Source: Bdellovibrionales bacterium Ga0074139 (GTDB taxonomy: Bacteria; Bdellovibrionota; Bdellovibrionia; Bdellovibrionales; Bdellovibrionaceae). Taken from it: DNA of 64,000 bases. The position numbers and the translations under genes are program-made. A model generated the notes under the pieces. That model worked only from the letters and a program-made list of their open reading frames with translations, was not told the origin of the DNA and ran no database searches. Numbering within the stretch: the first letter of the stretch is position 1; every line of letters starts with the position of its first letter. Of the stretch, positions 37,129 through 44,668 are shown in pieces. Location: contig LNEB01000012.1 in NCBI GenBank assembly GCA_001464795.1, positions 62,001 through 126,000 of the forward strand, given 5' to 3'.

Positions 37129-38523
37129 TTACTCTTCAGATGTTTGACCATCTAATTTTGATAACTCTTCTTTTAATCTTTGCTCAGCTTGTTCTTTTGA
37201 TGAACCAGTGGCTTTCACTTCCTTAGCAGCTGTTGGCAGAGTAGGAATCGGTGTTCCTTCTGATTTGTACTTTTCAACTAGAGTTTTAGAATCATTGATT
37301 AACTTTTCAGCTTTCGTAGGATCATCGTAACCTGGGATGCTCATGACTTCTTCAACAGAAGCTTCTGCTACCATTTTGAATGTTGCAAAACCAGACTGAT
37401 AAACATTTTGAGCCATGGTTTCATTCATTCCAGGAATCAATGTCAGATTGTAAATGCTTTCAGCTGTTCTTGATGAAGAAGCACTGACAGATGTGATGTC
37501 CAATTTCCAGCCTGTTAATTTAGCAGCTAATCTTACGTTTTGGCCTTTTCGACCAATGGCAAGGCTAAGCTGAGTGTCAGGGACCACGATTTCCATTTCA
37601 CGGTTGGTTTCATCGACGAATACTTTTGAGATTTCAGCAGGTGCCAATGCATTCACTACATAACGAGTGACGTCTTCATCCCAAGGAACGATATCAATTT
37701 TTTCACCTTTTAGTTCTTGCACGATATTTTGGACTCGAGAGCCCTTCATACCCACACAAGCTCCGACAGGATCCACGGCTGCATCGTTTGAGCGAACAGC
37801 GATTTTAGCACGCTGACCGGGTTCACGAGCAGCTGCCATAATTTCCACGATTCCATCGTAGATTTCAGGAACTTCCAATTCAAAAAGTTTAATGAGGTAC
37901 TGCTCTGAGGCCCGGGACATGATGATTTGAGGACCACGAGTGCTTTGACGAACTTCTAATAAAAAGCCCTGCAAGCGATCGCCTGGCTTGTACTGTTCAC
38001 CGGGGATTTGTTCGCGCGGTGGAATAAAAGCTTCGGTACGACCAAGGTCAACCACGATAGCTCCCTTTTCCACACGGCGTGCAATACCAGAGGCGATTTC
38101 ACCCTTACGTTGTTCGAATTCGTTAAAAATGATTTCGCGTTCTGCGTCTCGCACTTTTTGTAAAATGATTTGCTTAGCGGTTTGCGCAGCAATTCGGCCG
38201 AGGTCATTGGATTCCATCTTGATACCGATCGAGTCACCCAGTTGAGCTTGAGGATCGAGTTTTAAAGCGTCTTCTTGAGTGATTTCCACTTCGTCATCGA
38301 TAAAATCTTCTTTTTTCACAACTTCTTTAAATTCAAAGAGTTCGATCTCGCCTGTTTCTTCATTGTAGCTGGCTTCGATTTCACGGTAAGTCCCGTATTT
38401 TTTTCGGGCTGCGAGTAACATTCCTTGAGTGATTGCATCTACAACAACAGCTTTATCGATACCTTTATCTTTACCAACTTGATCGATAACTCGGCTTAAT
38501 TCAGAAAACATATTGTCAGCCAT
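37129..38523 (-). CDS. nusA: Transcription termination/antitermination protein NusA
   Basis: 464 residues. The N-terminal RNA-polymerase-binding domain (about 1-125) is followed by S1 (about 130-200), KH1 and KH2 (about 205-345, with VGACVGMKGSRVQNIVQEL and LSLAIGRKGQNVRLAAKLTG). A C-terminal helix-hairpin-helix-like part follows (about 365-420). It modulates pausing, termination and antitermination. It lies between rimP and infB, the widespread arrangement in which NusA can regulate its own operon. Confidence 0.96.
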   Translation of the reverse strand: MADNMFSELSRVIDQVGKDKGIDKAVVVDAITQGMLLAARKKYGTYREIEASYNEETGEIELFEFKEVVKKEDFIDDEVEITQEDALKLDPQAQLGDSIGIKMESNDLGRIAAQTAKQIILQKVRDAEREIIFNEFEQRKGEIASGIARRVEKGAIVVDLGRTEAFIPPREQIPGEQYKPGDRLQGFLLEVRQSTRGPQIIMSRASEQYLIKLFELEVPEIYDGIVEIMAAAREPGQRAKIAVRSNDAAVDPVGACVGMKGSRVQNIVQELKGEKIDIVPWDEDVTRYVVNALAPAEISKVFVDETNREMEIVVPDTQLSLAIGRKGQNVRLAAKLTGWKLDITSVSASSSRTAESIYNLTLIPGMNETMAQNVYQSGFATFKMVAEASVEEVMSIPGYDDPTKAEKLINDSKTLVEKYKSEGTPIPTLPTAAKEVKATGSSKEQAEQRLKEELSKLDGQTSEE

Positions 38524-38550
38524 AATCGTGACCTCTTCTTTTCTCGTATC

Positions 38551-39072
38551 TTAGGGTTTTAGTTTCTTTAACTGTTCAAATAATGTGTGCGCCTTTTCAA
38601 TTCCTTCAATGGGAAGCTGAAAAGTGCCTTTTTTTATTTCTAATACTAATTGGCCGCCGGAAAACGAAGCGAGTTGAGCTTCAGTCTGCTTGGCCTTAAG
38701 AAGCGAAGGTTCTGTGACACCCAATTGTTCCATGGGAACTTTTGTTTTTAACCAAACCTTACGGCCCACAGCTTTTTCAAAATGCCAGGGTTTACGTAAA
38801 ATGCGCTCGACTCCAGGGGTAGAAACTTCAAGCATATAAGCCCCGCCTGGAATAAGATCTTTTTCATCCAATGCTTCATTTAAGAATTTAGAAACACTTG
38901 AGCAATCCTCAACGCCAGCGCCCTCACCGTCTTTATCGATGAATACACGAAGCGTGCGAGCCGCACCGTTACCCGTCATTTCCATTTCATATAAATAACA
39001 ATTGGCTTGAAGGGCGGACTGCTCACAAATTTTTTCTAGATCTTGCATCCAACTGGGTTGGTTTTCGCTCAT
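38551..39072 (-). CDS. rimP: Ribosome maturation factor RimP
   Basis: 173 residues from the ATG at 39072 (MSENQPSWMQDLEKICEQ). A longer frame would start within a terminator-like hairpin. Family features are DGEGAGVEDCSSVSKFLNEAL (about 61-81) and YMLEVSTPGVERILRKPWHF (about 92-111). It assists late 30S assembly. It is the first gene of the rimP-nusA-infB-rbfA-truB run. A GAGAG is the only weak ribosome-binding sequence. Confidence 0.95.
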   Translation of the reverse strand: MSENQPSWMQDLEKICEQSALQANCYLYEMEMTGNGAARTLRVFIDKDGEGAGVEDCSSVSKFLNEALDEKDLIPGGAYMLEVSTPGVERILRKPWHFEKAVGRKVWLKTKVPMEQLGVTEPSLLKAKQTEAQLASFSGGQLVLEIKKGTFQLPIEGIEKAHTLFEQLKKLKP

Positions 39073-39084
39073 TTGACTCTCAGT

Positions 39085-39115
39085 TTTAAAAACAAAAAGG
39101 CCCAACTTGGGCCTT
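39085..39115 (-). terminator. Terminator-like hairpin directly before rimP (possible attenuator)
   Basis: On the - strand AAGGCCC-AAGTT-GGGCCTT is followed by TTTTTGTTTTT: a seven-base-pair GC-rich stem with a long T-run, ending about 13 bases before the rimP start. It lies 33 bases after the GNAT gene stop. It may end the upstream unit or act as an attenuator of the rimP-nusA-infB operon. Confidence 0.75.
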
Positions 39116-39148
39116 CAGGCGTTGTTATATCGAAGCTTAAAGAAAATA

Positions 39149-39604
39149 TCAAGAAGGCCTTTTCACATTTGTCAGATCCAACTGGTACGAGATGGCTGAG
39201 GACCCGTCTTTGTAATAATTCTTTCGGATACCTAACTTTTCGAATTTGAATTTATGGTAAAGCCCTTGGGCTTCCAGGTTTTTTTCATGAACCTCAAGAA
39301 ATACACGACAATCGTGTTGCGACGCAAAATCAAGCCACGCCCCCATCAACTGACTGGCAAATCCTAATTTCTGAAAATCGGGCCGAGTCTGCACCCAGAG
39401 AATTTCAAAATCTTGATCCACAGGTCTTACGCAAAGTGCAGCTTGGCAGTGACCATCCTGAATAAGACCCCAAACTTCATAATCAATGAGACTTTGCATC
39501 ACCTGTTCTGATGTCCAGTTCATAAAAGCAGTGGCAGTAATAGTATCAGCCCAAGTTTTTAGTAATTGATGATCTGAGGCTTCAAGTTTTCTAACAGAAA
39601 TCAA
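39149..39604 (-). CDS. GNAT acetyltransferase, RimI-like
   Basis: 151 residues of the GNAT fold. The acetyl-CoA pyrophosphate loop is QKLGFASQLMGAWLDFA (about 78-94), and LEVHEKNLEAQGLYHKFKF (about 103-121) matches the RimI-type motif LEVRxxNxxAxxLYxxxGF. The likely substrate is the N-terminus of a protein such as ribosomal S18. It overlaps the preceding gene by four bases. A terminator-like hairpin follows. Confidence 0.85.
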   Translation of the reverse strand: MISVRKLEASDHQLLKTWADTITATAFMNWTSEQVMQSLIDYEVWGLIQDGHCQAALCVRPVDQDFEILWVQTRPDFQKLGFASQLMGAWLDFASQHDCRVFLEVHEKNLEAQGLYHKFKFEKLGIRKNYYKDGSSAISYQLDLTNVKRPS

Positions 39605-40224
39605 AGAGGGCCTTTTTTATTGATGTCATTTCGAACTTGATATTTCAATTTTAAAGCTGATACCCAGTCCTCAATTTTTTGTTTTTGATTTTCTTTTTGC
39701 AAGAAAGCTTTGATGGAATCTTTTTGAGTTTCCAAGGAAGTCGATCCAAATTTGATTCGGTTTCGATCAAAATAGTTTTGCACTTCTTCATCGGTCACAA
39801 TGCCCAGTAGTGAATTCACTTTTAAATCAAAATAAGTCATGGCCACTTTTTTTCTTAAAACCCATGATTTTAATTCTGTGTCTGTGGCCTCAAGAGCTTT
39901 AAAGTCAGACCTTTTTAACAAGGCAGGCTTAATGTCACCCACTAATTGTTGAAGTTCGCTATCCGATAATTTAACGGCTGATAAGCTTTCAGATTCTCGA
40001 AAAATAGCAAACTCAAATAAGGTGCGGCTGACATCATCTGCTGATAGCTCTTGATAATTTTCTGGTGTGGTATTTTTTAAGACTTGGTTCAAGATAACGG
40101 AAGCCTTCACATCCCTTGAAGTCACAACCTGATAGGCCGACGTCCCTACTGTTTGGCTGAGGATTCTTTTAGAAGTTTGGGGAAATCCTGCAAGGTCAAT
40201 TAAAAATAAAAGGAAATAGATCAT
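39601..40224 (-). CDS. Predicted exported helical protein, SurA-N-like, no PPIase domain
   Basis: 207 residues. A short hydrophobic N-terminus (MIYFLLFLIDLAGF) may be a weak signal peptide or anchor. The rest is helical, with ASVILNQVLKNTT (about 41-53), ELKSWVLRKKVAMTYFDL (about 117-134) and VTDEEVQNYFDRNRIKFG (about 142-159), which resembles the N-terminal chaperone part of SurA/PrsA-type proteins. No peptidyl-prolyl isomerase domain is present. It is coupled by an ATGA overlap to the GNAT gene. Function beyond that is unknown. Confidence 0.6.
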   Translation of the reverse strand: MIYFLLFLIDLAGFPQTSKRILSQTVGTSAYQVVTSRDVKASVILNQVLKNTTPENYQELSADDVSRTLFEFAIFRESESLSAVKLSDSELQQLVGDIKPALLKRSDFKALEATDTELKSWVLRKKVAMTYFDLKVNSLLGIVTDEEVQNYFDRNRIKFGSTSLETQKDSIKAFLQKENQKQKIEDWVSALKLKYQVRNDINKKGPL

Positions 40225-40262
40225 GATGCATTCTCTTATGACTCAGTGAATGTCTGCAATAG

Positions 40263-40301
40263 AAAAAAAATAAAACGGGTCACTTTTTTAAGTGACCCGT
40301 T
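40263..40301 (-). terminator. Terminator of the outer membrane protein gene
   Basis: AACGGGTCACTT and AAGTGACCCGTT form a twelve-base-pair stem with a TTTT (+ strand) loop. On the - strand it is followed by TTTTATTTTTTTT, a strong intrinsic terminator 29 bases after the stop codon. Confidence 0.85.
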
Positions 40302-40329
40302 CAAACTTAACCACAAGTTTTTAAATTCT

Positions 40330-41628
40330 TTAGAAGTTAACGGTAACAGCAAATGTGTAGCTATAAGAATCAAGTTCTTCAATCGGTGTTCTGTAACCAA
40401 AATCAGCGTCTTGAATTTGTTGACCTGATAAGGGAGCTCCGTTGTTATATCTTAAAACATCAGTGCTGTAATCACGGTTCACAGCGATATTTTTCATATA
40501 ACGAACATCAAAACCCATGCGCATTTTAGGACTGAATTCGATTTCCACACCCGCACTGGCACCGATATCAAAAGCATGAGATGTGCTAGGGCTTAGACTT
40601 CTTTGAATGCCATTTTTATCAGACCATTGGAATTCACGGTAAGAGTACTGACCGATACCACCGATCACAGGCTTTACCATACCACTGAGTAAGTAGTATT
40701 TTAATGCCATGGATCCAGTGTACTGGTTCATATCAAACAAGTTGACTTGTTGTTGTGATCCAAACGGAGAGTAAAAATACGGATTTCTTACGTTCTCAAC
40801 TTCTGAGTTGGAATAAAGAAATGTTCCTTCCACCGAGTAAGTGTCATCATACTTTGTTCCAAAACTGAAACCTAAAGCATAATTACTTTTTACAGCAGCT
40901 GAATCCACTTCGTTCACACCAATCAAACCTGAGAAATATCTTTTAGACACTGGCACATGAACCAAAGGCTCAACGGGTAATGACATTTCAGAAGCCACAG
41001 AAGCTTCTTCCACTTCTTTCTCAACTTTTGTGTTCACTTCCACAGTTCCCACTTCAGTCGGTGCTGTCGGAGCTGGGGCTGGTGCCACCTGCTGAGGAAT
41101 AATAATAATTTGTGGAGCTTGCGGTTGAGCTGCCGGAGCGGCGGGTGCTGGAGCTGGCCCAGCTTCAGTGGCCTGGCCATTTAATTTATCACCAAATAAA
41201 ACCTGAGCTCTTCTTTTTTCGTCTTCTAAACGAGATTGCTCGAGCTTTTCAACAATTTTTGCCTCTGTTGACATCTCAGCATCTTGACGAGCTTTTCGTA
41301 AATTATCAGCGCGTGACTCTGTTAAAGGAGACGCTTCTATGACCGTTGTCGGTTGTGTTTGAACAGCTGTTTGCGCTTGCACCTGAGATTGAACCGCTGG
41401 GTTAATCACATAAATGGGCTGCGAAGTCACAGTCGTTGTGGTGTTGGTTGTTGCTGTTCCTTCGTTAGGAATAGTAACAGTTCCGTTCGTCGGTTGCGCA
41501 GTCACCTTTGATGTTTGATACATCTGTGTGAGTTCGGCATCGACCTCTGCATCTAGATTGTTGGTTTGAGCATACCCCATGACGGACAGCACACTGAGCA
41601 CCAACACAAGAGACAATGGTTTATTCAT
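40330..41628 (-). CDS. Outer membrane beta-barrel protein with coiled N-terminal extension
   Basis: 432 residues from the ATG at 41628, with AGGAG at 41636-41640 as ribosome-binding site. The signal peptide is MNKPLSLVLVLSVLSVMGYA. The mature N-terminal half is low-complexity (Thr/Gln/Asn, then Ala/Pro/Gln) and includes a charged helix near 110-150 (KIVEKLEQSRLEDEKRRAQV). The C-terminal half, from about 235, shows alternating strands and ends in YSYTFAVTVNF with a terminal Phe, typical of outer-membrane barrels. The extension could span the periplasm or bind peptidoglycan. It carries its own terminator, a sigma-54-like promoter and a leader hairpin. Confidence 0.8.
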   Translation of the reverse strand: MNKPLSLVLVLSVLSVMGYAQTNNLDAEVDAELTQMYQTSKVTAQPTNGTVTIPNEGTATTNTTTTVTSQPIYVINPAVQSQVQAQTAVQTQPTTVIEASPLTESRADNLRKARQDAEMSTEAKIVEKLEQSRLEDEKRRAQVLFGDKLNGQATEAGPAPAPAAPAAQPQAPQIIIIPQQVAPAPAPTAPTEVGTVEVNTKVEKEVEEASVASEMSLPVEPLVHVPVSKRYFSGLIGVNEVDSAAVKSNYALGFSFGTKYDDTYSVEGTFLYSNSEVENVRNPYFYSPFGSQQQVNLFDMNQYTGSMALKYYLLSGMVKPVIGGIGQYSYREFQWSDKNGIQRSLSPSTSHAFDIGASAGVEIEFSPKMRMGFDVRYMKNIAVNRDYSTDVLRYNNGAPLSGQQIQDADFGYRTPIEELDSYSYTFAVTVNF

Positions 41629-41648
41629 AAAAGTTCTCCTTGTGGTTT

Positions 41649-41668
41649 GAGTTTTCCCCTGAAAACTC
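41649..41668 (-). other. Leader hairpin of the outer membrane protein mRNA
   Basis: GAGTTTTC-AGGG-GAAAACTC (- strand), eight base pairs with a four-base loop, located eight bases upstream of the ribosome-binding site. Such 5' hairpins can stabilise outer membrane protein mRNAs or serve as sRNA/translation control points. Confidence 0.5.
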
Positions 41669-41699
41669 GAAAGTTTCGTTTGAGTTCCGAAAGATCTAG

Positions 41700-41715
41700 A
41701 GCAGTCTTTGTGCCA
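41700..41715 (-). promoter_or_regulatory. Sigma-54-like promoter for the outer membrane protein gene
   Basis: On the - strand TGGCAC-AAAGA-CTGCT. The GG and GC doublets have the exact -24/-12 spacing, with TGGCAC perfect and CTGCT one change from TTGCW. The predicted start is near 41690, about 62 bases before the start codon. Confidence 0.55.
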
Positions 41716-41846
41716 AGACTTTTCTGAATGAAGCCGATGTGTAACCAATGAGAATGACTGAATTTCGGACTCACCCTGAAAGTCTTTCAATAGTAGAAAG
41801 GTGACTTGTTTTGTGACGCACCGTGAAAAAAAGAAAAAGAAACACC

Positions 41847-41875
41847 TTGAAGGGAGTGCCTGATTTCATTAAGAA
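41847..41875 (+). promoter_or_regulatory. Candidate promoter of the tRNA-Leu gene
   Basis: TTGAAG and TAAGAA separated by 17 bases lie about 27 bases before the tRNA. Matches to consensus are moderate (four of six each). Confidence 0.35.
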
Positions 41876-41901
41876 TCTAGCGCTCTATCTGTAGCTCGGT
41901 T

Positions 41902-41988
41902 GGCCCTGTGGTGGAATTGGTAGACGCGCTGGACTCAAAATCCAGTGTCCGCAAGGACGTGGGAGTTCGATTCTCCCCGGGGCCACCA
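41902..41988 (+). tRNA. tRNA-Leu(CAA)
   Basis: 87 bases including an encoded CCA end. The acceptor GGCCCTG pairs with CGGGGCC, with A as discriminator. The anticodon stem CTGGA/TCCAG (41929-41945) carries the loop CTCAAAA with anticodon CAA at 41936-41938, reading UUG. The long variable arm TGTCCGCAAGGACGT is typical of leucine tRNAs, and the T arm is GGGAG-TTCGATT-CTCCC. It stands at the border between conserved genes and a stretch of unfamiliar exported-protein genes. Confidence 0.97.
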
Positions 41989-42109
41989 AATCGGTGCCAG
42001 GCGCCTTATTGAAGGACTCGGTGAATCTTAATAGGTTAAAATGATTCCGTTGAATTGGGTATCCCGAAGCAATTACCAGTGAAGTAAGTATGACACCAAT
42101 TCTCAGTCT

Positions 42110-42502
42110 TTATGACTTCCCAGAAGCCACTTTTTTATCTGAAATCTCATTTCCTTTATATTTTCTTTTTTCGGGAGAAAAGAGATAGGCGGCAATGCAG
42201 ACTTTCTCATTTCCTTTTTTTAATTTTTCCCACTCTTTCATAAATTTTTTGCAATAAAGAGGAGAGCGCCAGTTTCGGTTCGAATAGGAATAGGAATGGG
42301 GTGAAGATGAAATGCGAAAACCAAGATCACAGACATCCACGCTTTCCTCACTGATCCATTGAACATGATCGTACTCGACGATGACATCAACTTGCTTGAT
42401 GTCAAAGCAAGTGAACATATCTTTAAATTTGTCTGGTTCTTTTGTTTCTTTTGAAAAGCTTAAACAAACAATGAATGAGATTAACAAAAACACGGTCTTC
42501 AT
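42110..42502 (-). CDS. Small exported protein of unknown function
   Basis: 130 residues. The signal peptide is MKTVFLLISFIVCLSFS. The mature part of about 113 residues has several Cys (FTCFDIKQ, VDVCDLGF, PLYCKKFM, KVCIAAYLF), which may form disulfides, and the C-terminus is basic. I do not recognise it. Its ATG overlaps the stop of the lysozyme-fold-like gene (ATGA), so the two are expressed together. Neighbour context suggests a partner of that protein. Confidence 0.7.
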   Translation of the reverse strand: MKTVFLLISFIVCLSFSKETKEPDKFKDMFTCFDIKQVDVIVEYDHVQWISEESVDVCDLGFRISSSPHSYSYSNRNWRSPLYCKKFMKEWEKLKKGNEKVCIAAYLFSPEKRKYKGNEISDKKVASGKS

Positions 42503-43320
42503 TCTGTATCCATTTCATTTAATATATTTTTTAATTTTTCCCTAACTTTGGCGCTCTCCGTTGTTTTACTTTTTAATCTTCCCTTATAATCCATTAATAC
42601 CTCAAACCATGTTGGCTCTCTTTTGAGTCGAGCTTTGGCCGTTTCTCTTTTTCTAAAAAGATGCCTAACTCCAAACGAAATATTTTTATTGGGGTCCCAT
42701 AAATCTTCATATTCAAGATCAATAAAGTGATCTTTATACTCATGCTGCTTGTGACTTTTTGCCAGACGAGTTGTCTGTTCTGTAAGTTGTAAAAGTCCTC
42801 GAGGCATCTTAAGATTAATTTTTGAAACCTTAACTTTTGGATTTAAAAATAAGTCGGAGGTCGCAATGAGTTCCATCTCGTCACCTTTAAGTAAGTCTTT
42901 TTTTGACGGGTTCTTTCGACAGTGTCCATCATGATCTGTGATTTTACCTTTCTTAAGTTGCTTAGGGTGTCTTTTTACCCAGTGCTGCCCGATCGGACAG
43001 ATTCGCCACGGGTTTTTTATCTCAATATTCTGAGTGTCAAAGAAAGGAATTTTATGGACTTTAGATTCTGGAACAATTTTTCCAATGAATTGGCTCCACT
43101 GAACAAATTCCCAAGGAGCTCCTAATTCTTTCTGAAGTTGTTTTTGCGCGTAGTAAGCTTTATCTGCACTCACTTTTTTTTTGGTCTTAAAAGGGATTTG
43201 ATACTCAAACTCAGGTTTAATTTTACTTTTCTTTAAGAAGAAGAAACTAATATTGTCGTTTTTGGAAAAAAGTGATTCCAAAAGTTGCTTAATTTGAGAT
43301 TTTTCTTCTTTAGTAGCCAT
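42499..43320 (-). CDS. Lysozyme-fold (SLT-like) protein apparently lacking the catalytic Glu
   Basis: 273 residues from the ATG at 43320, with no visible signal peptide and no ribosome-binding site. Residues about 149-250 follow the lytic transglycosylase pattern: PRGLLQLTEQTTRL (173-186) for the G-L-M-Q motif, DPNKNISFGVRHLF (209-222) for the D-P-x-x-N-I-x-x-G motif, and DYKG (244-247) at the place of A-Y-N-x-G. In the usual E-S position the sequence reads LIATSDLFLNP (151-161), without Glu. Upstream is a Cys/His cluster (C108, H113, H118, H130, H133, C134). It may bind peptidoglycan without cutting it, or use another residue. It is coupled to the small exported protein downstream. Confidence 0.6.
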   Translation of the reverse strand: MATKEEKSQIKQLLESLFSKNDNISFFFLKKSKIKPEFEYQIPFKTKKKVSADKAYYAQKQLQKELGAPWEFVQWSQFIGKIVPESKVHKIPFFDTQNIEIKNPWRICPIGQHWVKRHPKQLKKGKITDHDGHCRKNPSKKDLLKGDEMELIATSDLFLNPKVKVSKINLKMPRGLLQLTEQTTRLAKSHKQHEYKDHFIDLEYEDLWDPNKNISFGVRHLFRKRETAKARLKREPTWFEVLMDYKGRLKSKTTESAKVREKLKNILNEMDTE

Positions 43321-43627
43321 AAACAAATTTAACAAACTAATTATGGAACTTCAATTAAAAGCTCTTTGCTTTCGAATCATAGTGTCGCAAAATTAATTCA
43401 ACTTTGGACTCTCGCTCCGAAGCAAGATTGTACAGTAAAGAAACCACTGGCCCGCTTAGTTCTTGTAGCCTATCGTAGCCTCCACCAAAAAAGCCTCAGT
43501 CTAAGTTATTGTTCTAAAAATTATTTTCAGAACTTAAGGAAGTGTTATACAAGAACACTTTGTAGAACGAGCAGAGCCTCTTACCAATGGCAATACGCCC
43601 ACTTTTCAAACACACAATCTTGCGTTC
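43321..43627. other. Intergenic stretch without a supported gene
   Basis: 307 bases. It holds a weak inverted repeat AAGTGTT/AACACTT (43540-43560, seven-base loop) and a 46-codon open stretch on the - strand (43355-43495) without a start codon. I see no promoter or gene that I can support. Confidence 0.5.
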
Positions 43628-44527
43628 TCACAGATCTGCTTTTAATTTCTTCAATTTGATTACATCTTTAATTGGTGGATTTCCGAACATTCGTGAATAC
43701 TCGCGACTGAATTGAGATACGCTGTTGTAGCCGACGTTGTACGCAGCCCTTTCTGCGGTCTCATTTACCTCGGTCATTAGACGACGCGCCTCGATCAGTC
43801 TTAATCTCTTCTGGTATTGAATCGGGCTCATGGACGACGCTTTCTTAAAGTGCTGAAAAAACCGGGAGCGACTCATATTAGATGCTCTTGCGAGCTCCGT
43901 AACATTGATTTTCTCACTTAGATCTTCTTTGATTTTATAAATAACTCTAGCAACTTTTTGCATGTCACTTCCGGAGCGAACAAAGTTTCTGACTCCATGG
44001 CCATTCTCACCAATTAATAAATAATAAAAAAGCTCTTGAACGAGGAATTTTCCTAAAATGTGCGCATCATTTGGCCGCTCAAACAGCTCAGCGAGTCTAA
44101 TCGTACTTCCAATCATTTTTTTATCTACAACACCAACGAATATCATCTTAGAAGATGGCTCCGGTGATTCTGGTGATACTTTGTCCAGCTCAGCAGTTAG
44201 TTTCGACAGCAGAACAGAATCAAAATCAATGAGCAAAGCAAGAAATGGTTTTTCAACTGAAGCCTCCGGTATACTGCTAATGGTTGGCAAATCTATCGGG
44301 CTTGCCGTGTAATGAAAGGGTCCAGCATTGTAAACATGATTTTCAAGCACAACTTTTTTTGCACCTTGAATGACAATAGCAACACAAGAGCGCCAAACAC
44401 TCTTAGTGGGCTTATACGGCACTGAAATTTTTATGCAACTAACACCCTGCACAGGTGTAGGATTAAATCCTTCATTAATCGCAAATTGAGACACTAAACT
44501 TAATAGCATTTTTTGAGGACTGTTCAT
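43628..44527 (-). CDS. AraC-family transcription regulator (YqhC-type N-terminal domain)
   Basis: 299 residues from the ATG at 44527; longer frames exist. The N-terminal half fits the AraC_N (PF06719) domain, with IKISVPYKPTKSVWRSCVAI (about 33-52) and ASPIDLPTISSIPEAS (about 75-90). The C-terminal half has two helix-turn-helix units (about 200-290; ASNMSRSRFFQHFKKA and AYNVGYNSVSQFSREYSRMF). This is the domain layout of E. coli YqhC, which activates an aldehyde reductase gene. It is divergent from an SDR enzyme gene 141 bases away, so it probably controls that gene. Confidence 0.9.
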   Translation of the reverse strand: MNSPQKMLLSLVSQFAINEGFNPTPVQGVSCIKISVPYKPTKSVWRSCVAIVIQGAKKVVLENHVYNAGPFHYTASPIDLPTISSIPEASVEKPFLALLIDFDSVLLSKLTAELDKVSPESPEPSSKMIFVGVVDKKMIGSTIRLAELFERPNDAHILGKFLVQELFYYLLIGENGHGVRNFVRSGSDMQKVARVIYKIKEDLSEKINVTELARASNMSRSRFFQHFKKASSMSPIQYQKRLRLIEARRLMTEVNETAERAAYNVGYNSVSQFSREYSRMFGNPPIKDVIKLKKLKADL

Positions 44528-44668
44528 GCTGACTCCACTTATTAAAGTATACTGCACACTACTTCTAGGACAGCTCAATCTGTACGATTAGGCAATAAAT
44601 AAAGACATTTGTGAATTTACTTAACATGATGGACAGGCATAATAACTCAAACTAGCAAGGAGGGTCCC

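Noticed and set aside
43355-43495. 46-codon open stretch on the - strand, reading LQELSGPVVSLLYNLASERE
   Set aside because: No start codon, stop immediately upstream, and length expected by chance in AT-rich DNA.
43366-43659. 97-codon + strand frame before the AraC gene
   Set aside because: No ribosome-binding site, unnatural residue mix, and it runs into the end of the AraC gene.
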